Assembly: GCA_030591745.1 (NCBI GenBank)
Contig: JAUVAM010000306.1
Span: forward strand, 1 to 5,628
Origin: Deltaproteobacteria bacterium
Lineage (GTDB): Bacteria; Myxococcota; B64-G9
Reading direction: 5' to 3'
Length of the DNA: 5,628 bases
Under the pieces are notes generated by a model. That model was not told the DNA's origin, searched no databases, and was given only the letters and a program-made list of their open reading frames with translations. This document shows, in pieces, positions 1-5,628 of the stretch. Position 1 is the stretch's first letter. Every line of letters begins with the position of its first letter. Made by a program: the position numbers and the translations under genes.

Positions 1-983
1 CAAATCCGCACGAAGGCGAGTCGATCGCGATGCGCCCGATTCATGTTGGCTTGAATTTTGAAAATAAATCCGCTGAACTCGTCCTTGTCGGCGGCGATGA
101 TGCCGGTGTTCGCCTCATGGGGTCCAGGTGACGGCATGAGCTCACAAAAGGTATTCAAGAAGGCCTTAAGTCCAAAATTGTTAATGGCGCTGCCGAAAAA
201 CATGGGCGAGACTTCCCCGGCCAAAAAGCGCTCCCGATCAAATTCATCGCCGGCGACCTCCAAAAGCTCGACATCCTCTTGGAGTTGCGCGTAGCCCTCC
301 TCGCCGAGCTCGGTGCGCAGCATGGGGTCGTCGACACCGGAGATTTTGAAGGGCGCGATTTCAGCGCCACTCTTGGCGCTCGACTTCGCCAATTCCTGGT
401 CAAACAGGTACACACGCTTGTCGAGCCGGTGGTAGACACCGCGAAAAGTCCCGGATCGAAAAACAGGCCAGGTGACCGGAAAAACCCCGATCCCCAAAAC
501 ACTTTCCACTTCGCCGACCAGATCAAAGGGATCGCGGCCGGGCCGGTCCATCTTGTTCACAAAGGTAAAAATAGGAATCGACCGATGCCTGCAAACCCGA
601 AACAACTTGCGTGTTTGCGATTCGACGCCCTTGGCGCAGTCAAGCAACATCACGGCCCCGTCGACGGCATGAAGCGTTCGGTAGGTGTCCTCGCTGAAAT
701 CAGCATGCCCGGGGGTGTCGAGCAGGTTCATCTCCAGCCCCTCATAGGGAAACTGCATCACGCTGGTGGTGATGGAAATACCGCGCTCCCGCTCCATCTC
801 CATCCAGTCGCTAACAGCATTCGCACGACCACGCTTCGCCTTAACCGCGCCGGCGAGTTGAATCACCCCGCCGAACAGAAGCAATTTCTCGGTCAAGGTC
901 GTCTTGCCAGCATCCGGATGCGAAATAATCGCAAAGGTACGCCTGCGGCCAATCTCGTGCTGAAGGTGCTTCACATCGCTCAT
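1..983 (-). CDS. prfC: Peptide chain release factor 3, N-terminal part (runs off left edge)
   Basis: RF3 is the translational GTPase that removes RF1/RF2 from the ribosome after peptide release, and it acts in the cytoplasm. The frame is open for 327 codons from ATG 983-981 to the window edge; the family is usually about 530 residues, so the C-terminal third lies outside. Visible motifs are the P-loop SHPDAGKTT (21-29), the RF3-type switch I segment SDWMEMERERGISITTS (58-74), DTPGHADF (89-96, with His93), NKMD (143-146) and the G5-like FFGSA (262-266). FKIQANM (308-314) followed by HRDR (318-321) begins domain II and is diagnostic of RF3 rather than EF-G. Many RF3s have DTPGHED and NKLD, so the Ala and Met here are mild variants. 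The start is supported by purine-rich AAGGGAAG four bases upstream (988-995) and by alignment of the N-terminus with the family. The gene is divergent from the kinase operon. Confidence 0.96.
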   Translation of the reverse strand, partial: MSDVKHLQHEIGRRRTFAIISHPDAGKTTLTEKLLLFGGVIQLAGAVKAKRGRANAVSDWMEMERERGISITTSVMQFPYEGLEMNLLDTPGHADFSEDTYRTLHAVDGAVMLLDCAKGVESQTRKLFRVCRHRSIPIFTFVNKMDRPGRDPFDLVGEVESVLGIGVFPVTWPVFRSGTFRGVYHRLDKRVYLFDQELAKSSAKSGAEIAPFKISGVDDPMLRTELGEEGYAQLQEDVELLEVAGDEFDRERFLAGEVSPMFFGSAINNFGLKAFLNTFCELMPSPGPHEANTGIIAADKDEFSGFIFKIQANMNRAHRDRLAFVRI

Positions 984-998
984 CTGTCTTCCCTTGGC

Positions 999-1019
999 AG
1001 GTCCAAAGTCGATGGACCT
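999..1019. repeat. Inverted repeat AGGTCCA-N7-TGGACCT in the prfC leader
   Basis: Two perfect 7-base arms (999-1005 and 1013-1019) are separated by seven bases. The element starts 16 bases upstream of the prfC ATG and next to its ribosome-binding region. On the prfC transcript it could fold into a 7-bp stem with a 7-base loop; as DNA it could be a dyad operator. There is no U-tract on either side, so it is not an intrinsic terminator. Function is not known. Confidence 0.5.
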
Positions 1020-1072
1020 TAGCACACCGGCGCTCATTGTCCCCACCACAATCAATACAAGGCCCATGGCCT

Positions 1073-1082
1073 ATTTCGAAAT
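1073..1082. repeat. 10-bp perfect palindrome ATTTCGAAAT
   Basis: A self-complementary 10-mer near the middle of the divergent intergenic region, 80 bases before the kinase GTG start. It is a possible protein-binding site. Its length is short enough to arise by chance. Confidence 0.3.
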
Positions 1083-1127
1083 CGCCCGTAGACGGAGCGA
1101 TTGGCGTTATGCTAAATTATTCATCAG

Positions 1128-1148
1128 CTTGCAGTCCTTGCAGGCAAG
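1128..1148. repeat. CTTGCAG direct repeat with overlapping CTTGC/GCAAG inverted repeat
   Basis: CTTGCAG occurs at 1128-1134 and again at 1137-1143. The second copy also forms CTTGC-AG-GCAAG (1137-1148), whose right arm touches the ribosome-binding purines of the first kinase. The position would suit control of transcription or of translation start, but nothing in the sequence proves this. Confidence 0.35.
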
Positions 1149-1164
1149 AGGGGGCTTAATCGTG
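1146..1164 (+). promoter_or_regulatory. Ribosome-binding site that decides the GTG start of the first kinase
   Basis: The purine run AAGAGGGGG (1146-1154) lies seven bases before GTG 1162-1164. The other in-frame starts upstream (TTG 994, ATG 1012, ATG 1066) have no comparable Shine-Dalgarno sequence, and the 56 codons between TTG 994 and GTG 1162 would encode a segment unrelated to the coiled coil and GAF that follow. Confidence 0.7.
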
Positions 1165-3393
1165 AAAAACGAACAAAGATCCAAGGCCCAGCTCATCTCG
1201 GATCTGCAAGGGGCAAAAGAGCAGATCGCTTCGCTTGAGGCCGCCGCCTCCAAATGCGCGAACAACGAAAAAGAGCGAGCCATTCACCTGCGCTTTCTCG
1301 ACAACATGGAGCGGGTCAATCGCGCCATCCAGCAGGCCCACGATGTCGATCAAATGATGTCGGAAGTCTTACAGGCCACGCTGGAAATTTTCGAGGCGGA
1401 CCGCGCCTGGCTTCTTTTTCCCTGCGATCCCGAGGCCGAGTCCTGGAGCGTGCCCATGGAGCGTACGCATCCAGACTACCCAGGTGCCTTCGCCCTGGGA
1501 CAAGAAATCCCGATGCTGCCTGAATCCGCGAACTTTTTCCGCGCGGCATTGGCCAAAAACGACGTAATCACCACCGATTATCAAGATTCGAATACAGCAC
1601 AAAAAATCAGTCGGCGTTTTTCCGTTCGGTCTGAAATGCACATGCCCATTCATCTCCAGAAGGGCAACGCCTGGATGTTCGGCATCCATCAATGCTCACA
1701 CCCTCGAGACTGGACCAAGGAAGAAAAGAACCTGTTCCGCGAAATTGGTCGCCGACTCAGCGACGCCCTGAGCACCTGGCTTCTCCTCCATGAGCTCCAG
1801 ACCAGCGAGAAGCAATACCTCTTGCTCGCCGAGAATGCGACTGACGTGATCTGGACGATGGACATGAACCTTCGCTTCACCTTCATCAGCCAATCGACCA
1901 CCGCGCTCCGAGGCTATACCCACGAAGAAGCGATGGCCCAATCCATGGAAGAAATGGTCGCCCCTGAGTCGCTTGCAAAGGTCATGGAGATATTCGGCCG
2001 GCATTTGCAACTCCTCGATTCAGGCGACGAGGCCGTCTGGGAGCCCGTCGTATTTGAAGCAGATCAAATATGCAAAGACGGCACGACCGTCTCCACCAGC
2101 AACAACGCGAAGCTAATCAAAGGACCCGACGGACTGCCGATTTCGATCGTCGGCGTCACACACGACATCACGGCCCGCAAACAAGCAGACGAAGAAAGGG
2201 CCACCCTCGAAAGTCAGTTAAACCAAGCCCAAAAGATGGAATCCATCGGCCGCCTCGCAGGCGGCGTCGCCCACGACTTCAACAACCTGCTGACCGTCAT
2301 CAATAGCTATGCTGAATTCGCCATCGAGGACCTGCGTGAAGAGGACCCACTGAGGGTCGATCTCCTCCAAATCCTAGACGCCGGCAAAAGGGCCGCCACC
2401 CTGACTCGCCAGCTTCTCGCCTTCAGTCGCAAACAAGTGCTGGAGCCCAAGGTTCTTTGCCTGAACGAAATCGTCGTCGATTTGGAGAAAATGCTCAGGC
2501 GACTCATCGGTGAAGACATCGAACTTTCTACTTCGCTTGCAGGCGATCTCGGTCATATCACCGCCGACCCAGGCCAGATTGAACAGGTGCTGATGAACCT
2601 GGCTGTCAATGCCAAAGATGCGATGCCCACAGGCGGCAAACTCGAGATCAAAACCATCGACGTCGAATTGAGCGAAGCCTATTCAAGCAAACACCCGGAC
2701 AGACCCGCGGGTCGCTACACCATGCTTGCCGTGACCGACACCGGCCTTGGCATGACGGAAGAGGTCAGAACGCGAATCTTCGATCCCTTCTTCACGACCA
2801 AGGAAATGGGTCAGGGCACGGGCCTTGGCCTTTCGACCGCCTACGGCATCATCAAGCAAAGTGGGGGCTTTATCGCCGTCTTCAGCGAACCCGGCGAGGG
2901 CACAACCTTTGAGGTCTACCTGCCCCGCGCCGAAGTCAAGGACCAAGCCCAACAGGATGAGCCCCCGTTTACCGACCCGCGAGGCCATGAGACCATCCTG
3001 ATTGTGGAAGACGAAAAGGCCGTGCGAAAACTGACCCGCCGCATTCTTTCCTCCGCGGGCTACAAGGTCCTCTCCGCCGCCAACGGCGGCGAGGCCCTGC
3101 TCGAATGCGAGCGCCACGCAGACAAAATCCACCTCGTCCTGACCGACGTGGTTATGCCCAGGATGAGCGGCAAGGAGCTCAGCGCGCGATTGACCAAGGT
3201 CTTCCCGGACCTCAAGGTCCTCTTCATGTCCGGCTACACCGACGACGCCATCGTGCACCACGGTATCCTCGACGAAGGCACCCACTTCCTGGCCAAGCCC
3301 TTCACTTCACCTGATCTTCTCAAGAAAATCCGCACTGTTCTCGGCAGTGTGGTCTCGATCGGGCCTGGCAAAAGTGAAGAGGATGAATCATGA
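1162..3393 (+). CDS. Cytosolic hybrid histidine kinase, GAF-PAS-HisKA-HATPase-REC
   Basis: A 743-residue sensor kinase expected to autophosphorylate on His and pass the phosphate to its own C-terminal receiver. Domains in order: a charged helix or coiled coil (about 5-50); GAF (about 55-205, ending in the stretch with HQCS at 176-179 and EIGRRL at 194-199); PAS (about 215-340, ending DITARK); HisKA with AHDFNN (His371 phospho-acceptor); HATPase with N-box NAKDAM (Asn483), DTGLGM (526-531), F-box FDPFFTTK (540-547) and GQGTGLGL (551-557 core); and REC (about 611-727) with acidic Glu616/Asp617, phospho-acceptor Asp662, Ser690 and Lys712. All key residues are present, so both halves should be active. 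There is no signal peptide or membrane segment. The ligands of GAF and PAS cannot be read from the sequence. GTG is chosen over upstream TTG/ATG for its ribosome-binding site. The stop overlaps the next gene by four bases. Confidence 0.93.
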   Translation: MKNEQRSKAQLISDLQGAKEQIASLEAAASKCANNEKERAIHLRFLDNMERVNRAIQQAHDVDQMMSEVLQATLEIFEADRAWLLFPCDPEAESWSVPMERTHPDYPGAFALGQEIPMLPESANFFRAALAKNDVITTDYQDSNTAQKISRRFSVRSEMHMPIHLQKGNAWMFGIHQCSHPRDWTKEEKNLFREIGRRLSDALSTWLLLHELQTSEKQYLLLAENATDVIWTMDMNLRFTFISQSTTALRGYTHEEAMAQSMEEMVAPESLAKVMEIFGRHLQLLDSGDEAVWEPVVFEADQICKDGTTVSTSNNAKLIKGPDGLPISIVGVTHDITARKQADEERATLESQLNQAQKMESIGRLAGGVAHDFNNLLTVINSYAEFAIEDLREEDPLRVDLLQILDAGKRAATLTRQLLAFSRKQVLEPKVLCLNEIVVDLEKMLRRLIGEDIELSTSLAGDLGHITADPGQIEQVLMNLAVNAKDAMPTGGKLEIKTIDVELSEAYSSKHPDRPAGRYTMLAVTDTGLGMTEEVRTRIFDPFFTTKEMGQGTGLGLSTAYGIIKQSGGFIAVFSEPGEGTTFEVYLPRAEVKDQAQQDEPPFTDPRGHETILIVEDEKAVRKLTRRILSSAGYKVLSAANGGEALLECERHADKIHLVLTDVVMPRMSGKELSARLTKVFPDLKVLFMSGYTDDAIVHHGILDEGTHFLAKPFTSPDLLKKIRTVLGSVVSIGPGKSEEDES
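3376..3393 (+). promoter_or_regulatory. Ribosome-binding site and ATGA stop-start overlap joining the two kinases
   Basis: GAAGAGGA (3376-3383) lies six bases before ATG 3390-3392. The ATG shares bases with the TGA stop (3391-3393) of the upstream kinase. Such ATGA junctions usually mean translational coupling and cotranscription. The good Shine-Dalgarno sequence also permits independent initiation. Confidence 0.75.
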
Positions 3394-5129
3394 CAGATAT
3401 CGACGGCCTGGCGCTGCTCGACGTCATGAAACTCGATATGCTCCAGCGTCTCCAGGATGCTGTCTCCGACGCATTCCTCATGCCGGCCATCATATTTGAC
3501 ACCAAAGGCAGGCCTATCACGAAGCCCTCACGCTTCAGTGAGTTCTGCGCACTCATCCGCACCACAAAAAAAGGCGCGGCCCGTTGCGCTGCCTTTCAGC
3601 GAAAACTGATGCATGCGCCCCAGGAAAACTTCAAGCCGGAAATCCTGCATGACTGCGTGCTGAGGCACATGGCAACGGGTACTGTGCCGATTGTTATCCA
3701 GAACCGCCATCTTGCAAACTGGAGAATCGGCCAGATGGTCGAGGGCGAACTCGACGCCGATGAGGTCCGGCGATTCGCGCGCGAAGTTGGCCTGGACGAG
3801 GATGCGCTTATCCTGACAACGGAGACCCTCACTCCGCTTGATGAAGAATCGCTCAATCGCGTCCTCACCTTCCTCAAAACACGCTCTGAGCAGATCGGTC
3901 GGCTCGCCATCCAGAACCTTCAGCAAGACCGCGACATCGCCGCGCGCAGGCGGGCTGAGAAGGAAAAAACCAGCCTCGAAAAACAGCTTCACCAGGCTCA
4001 GAAAATGGAATCCATCGGCCGACTCGCCGGGGGCGTCGCTCACGACTTCAACAATGTGCTCTGCGCGATCACGGGCCACGCCACGCTGGCGCTGGACGGC
4101 CTGCCATCAGAAAATCCCTTGCGCGGGACGCTTGAGGAGATCAGCAAGGCCGCTGACCGAGCCACCGATCTAACGAGGCAACTGCTGGCCTTCTCTCGCA
4201 AGCAGGTCATCAAACCCATGGTGATCAACTTGAGCAAGCTCATCGAAAGCCTGCATCCGATGCTGCTCCGGCTGATCGGCGAGGACATTATTTTCAAAAC
4301 CCTGCCCCAAAAAGGCCTCGGATGCGTTCGGGCCGACCCCACTCAAGTCGATCAAATCGTGCTCAACCTTGCAGTCAACGCACGAGACGCCATGCCGAAC
4401 GGCGGCGAGCTGCTCATCGAAACCAGCGATGCCCTACTCGACGACGGCTATTGCACAAGCCACGCAAACACGACGCCCGGTGCCTACGTCATGATCGCGG
4501 TGAGCGACACAGGCTGCGGCATGAGCGCCGACATCATCGAGAAAATCTTCGAGCCCTTCTTCACCACCAAGCAGCTAGGCCAAGGCACCGGCCTGGGCCT
4601 GGCGACCGTCTACGGCATCGTCGAGCAAAACGGCGGAAGAATCGAGGTTTACTCAGAACCAGGCAAAGGCTCGTCCTTCAAGGTCTACTTCCCTCGGGTA
4701 CTCGACAAAGCCGATGCACTCACCCGGCCAACGGTGACCAAGCCGGTCTACGGGGAGGAGACCGTGCTGCTGGTGGAAGACGAGGAAGTGGTGCGCCACC
4801 TGGCGGAGAAACTCCTTGAGCGACTTGGCTATCAAGTGCTCTCCTCAGCCGCCCCCGACGAAGCGATTTCATTGCTGATGCAACACGAGGGCCCCGTCGA
4901 TCTATTGCTCACCGACGTGGTGATGCCACACATGAACGGCCGCGAATTGGCCGCAAAAATCCTCAAGCTGAGGCCAAAGATCAAGGTACTTTTCACCTCA
5001 GGATACACTCAAAACGTTTTTGCTCACCACGGCGTACTGGACGAAAACATAGAATTCCTAGCCAAGCCATACTCTCTCAGCACCCTCGCCGCCCGGGTTC
5101 GCGAGGTGCTTGACGGATCAACATCATGA
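3390..5129 (+). CDS. Cytosolic hybrid histidine kinase, PocR-HisKA-HATPase-REC
   Basis: A 579-residue hybrid kinase. The N-terminal part (about 15-165) matches the PocR sensory family, named after the Salmonella regulator of cobalamin and propanediol genes. Supporting features are [11 protein letters not shown] (37-47), EFCALIR (51-57), ARCAAF (64-69), HDCVL (87-91), [12 protein letters not shown] (100-111) and RIGQM (112-116). Cys53, Cys66 and Cys89 sit at the family's cysteine positions. A helix (about 168-205) leads to AHDFNN with His218, N-box Asn330, DTGCGM (373-378), FEPFFTTK (387-394) and GQGTGLGL (397-404). The receiver (about 457-574) has Glu463/Asp464, phospho-acceptor Asp509, Ser537 and Lys559. 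No membrane segment is seen, so it should sense a cytoplasmic ligand. PocR domains are thought to bind small hydrocarbon derivatives; the actual ligand here is unknown. It is cotranscribed with the preceding kinase, and its stop is shared in a palindrome with the convergent efflux gene. Confidence 0.93.
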   Translation: MTDIDGLALLDVMKLDMLQRLQDAVSDAFLMPAIIFDTKGRPITKPSRFSEFCALIRTTKKGAARCAAFQRKLMHAPQENFKPEILHDCVLRHMATGTVPIVIQNRHLANWRIGQMVEGELDADEVRRFAREVGLDEDALILTTETLTPLDEESLNRVLTFLKTRSEQIGRLAIQNLQQDRDIAARRRAEKEKTSLEKQLHQAQKMESIGRLAGGVAHDFNNVLCAITGHATLALDGLPSENPLRGTLEEISKAADRATDLTRQLLAFSRKQVIKPMVINLSKLIESLHPMLLRLIGEDIIFKTLPQKGLGCVRADPTQVDQIVLNLAVNARDAMPNGGELLIETSDALLDDGYCTSHANTTPGAYVMIAVSDTGCGMSADIIEKIFEPFFTTKQLGQGTGLGLATVYGIVEQNGGRIEVYSEPGKGSSFKVYFPRVLDKADALTRPTVTKPVYGEETVLLVEDEEVVRHLAEKLLERLGYQVLSSAAPDEAISLLMQHEGPVDLLLTDVVMPHMNGRELAAKILKLRPKIKVLFTSGYTQNVFAHHGVLDENIEFLAKPYSLSTLAARVREVLDGSTS

Positions 5130-5628
5130 CCCGGCGGCCCTGAGTACCTGTGCCCAATCAATTCTTGCGTCGGCCAGGGCCTGAACGAGCTGATAACGGG
5201 CCTGGGTGAGTTCGAACTCCGCATTGATGAGATCCAGGCTTGTCAGCCTGCCCGCATCGAAGAGCACTTTGGCGTTATTGAAGGCCCGTTCCGCGCTTTT
5301 GATTCCACTTCTTGCCGCCGAAATTTTCTCGGTCTCCGTGCGATAGGCCCGAAGTCGACCTTCGACATCCATGCGAACGCCTTCCTTGGCTTCAGCCACC
5401 GCTCGGTTTGCGGCTTTCGCCTCGGCCTCCGCGGCCTTCATGCCGTGGTAGGTTGCGCCCCAATCCCAGAACGTCCAATTGACCATCACCGAGAGATCCC
5501 AGGATCCATCAAACTGATCCTTCGGGGGAAAGTAGCGCTGGTTGGGTCGATCGTAGTTGTACCCAAAGCGCAAACCAACCTGCGGCAACAAGCCGGCGCC
5601 TTCAATATCCACCCGCTCTTCGGCAATC
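5124..5628 (-). CDS. TolC-family outer-membrane efflux protein, C-terminal part (runs off right edge)
   Basis: The last 167 codons of an outer-membrane factor (OEP family), the trimeric exit duct used by RND, ABC or MFS efflux pumps and type I secretion. The visible part corresponds to the second OEP repeat: a beta-strand stretch LLPQVGLRFGYNY, a loop, then SWDLSVMVNWTFWDWG as the next strands. A long Ala/Glu/Arg-rich helical hairpin follows, closing with FDAGRLTSLDLINAEFEL and ARYQLVQALADARIDW, which is typical of the periplasmic helices of these proteins. The frame stays open through the window edge; an internal GTG at 5612 is not the true start because coding continues upstream with IAEER. 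About 450 residues is usual for the family, so more than half is missing, including the signal peptide. The partner pump is not in the window, so substrate and gene name cannot be given. The stop codon overlaps the convergent kinase stop region. Confidence 0.88.
   Translation of the reverse strand, partial: IAEERVDIEGAGLLPQVGLRFGYNYDRPNQRYFPPKDQFDGSWDLSVMVNWTFWDWGATYHGMKAAEAEAKAANRAVAEAKEGVRMDVEGRLRAYRTETEKISAARSGIKSAERAFNNAKVLFDAGRLTSLDLINAEFELTQARYQLVQALADARIDWAQVLRAAGS

Larger units (their letters stand above)
984..1161. promoter_or_regulatory. Divergent intergenic region between prfC and the kinase operon
   Basis: These 178 bases lie between two divergent start codons and so must contain, or lie downstream of, the promoters for both genes. 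The centre (about 1107-1121) is AT-rich compared with the rest of the window. A weak sigma70-like pair for the kinase operon is TAGACG (1089-1094), an 18-base gap, then TAAATT (1113-1118), with four of six matches in each box. No good -35/-10 pair is visible for prfC, and no sigma54 GG/GC pair has the right spacing. Three short inverted repeats are listed separately. The assignment rests on position; no individual promoter is claimed with confidence. Confidence 0.45.

Noticed and set aside
155..526. Minus-strand frame of 123 codons within prfC
   Set aside because: It is a shifted reading of the same strand; the RF3 frame is continuous across it, so it is neither a separate gene nor a frameshift.
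279..1022. Open plus-strand frame of 247 codons opposite prfC
   Set aside because: It is antisense to an RF3 reading frame with all GTPase motifs, has no recognisable protein family, and arises from the codon bias of the real gene.
1101..1112. Possible sigma54 promoter (TTGGC with downstream GC)
   Set aside because: The GG and GC are 8 bases apart rather than the 12-base offset needed.
2683..3285. Open minus-strand frame of 200 codons opposite the HATPase-receiver of the first kinase
   Set aside because: It is a shadow of a well-supported kinase gene. The product is low-complexity and matches no family I know.
4322..4819. Plus-strand frame of 165 codons inside the second kinase
   Set aside because: The product is very rich in Arg and His and lies out of frame with intact HATPase motifs.
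5160..5215. Possible hairpin terminator from CCAGGGCC and GGGCCTGG past the second kinase stop
   Set aside because: The arms pair imperfectly, the loop is long, no T-tract follows, and the stretch codes for the efflux protein.
5610..5612. GTG as start codon of the efflux gene
   Set aside because: The frame stays open to the window edge, and an outer-membrane factor needs a signal peptide and a first OEP repeat upstream.

Overview
The window comes from a Gram-negative, moderately GC-rich bacterium. It carries release factor 3, two large cytosolic hybrid histidine kinases and a TolC-family outer-membrane protein. The phylum cannot be fixed from the sequence. Kinases of this HDFNN type with GAF, PAS or PocR input and a C-terminal receiver are common in environmental lineages such as Desulfobacterota and the Verrucomicrobiota group; this placement is inference.

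Layout. Bases 1-983 (minus strand) hold the first 327 codons of prfC, which runs off the left edge. Bases 984-1161 are a divergent intergenic region with three short inverted repeats and no convincing promoter. Bases 1162-3393 (plus) encode a 743-residue GAF-PAS-HisKA-HATPase-REC hybrid kinase, starting at GTG. Bases 3390-5129 (plus) encode a 579-residue PocR-HisKA-HATPase-REC hybrid kinase that overlaps the first by ATGA. Bases 5124-5628 (minus) hold the last 167 codons of a TolC-type outer-membrane efflux protein, which runs off the right edge. The two convergent genes share the palindrome TCATGA, so their stop codons lie back to back on opposite strands.

How it may work. The two kinases look like one translationally coupled operon. 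From the helix before the phospho-accepting His to the end of the receiver they align with no net gap (constant offset of 153 residues), but their N-terminal sensors are unrelated. This indicates duplication of the kinase-receiver cassette with different input modules: GAF plus PAS in one, a Cys-containing PocR small-molecule domain in the other. Neither has a membrane segment, so both should read cytoplasmic signals. No DNA-binding response regulator or HPt protein is present, so the output is unknown. prfC and the efflux gene look like unrelated neighbours. I found no mobile element, CRISPR array, RNA gene or clearly new system; the kinase pair is the most notable content.
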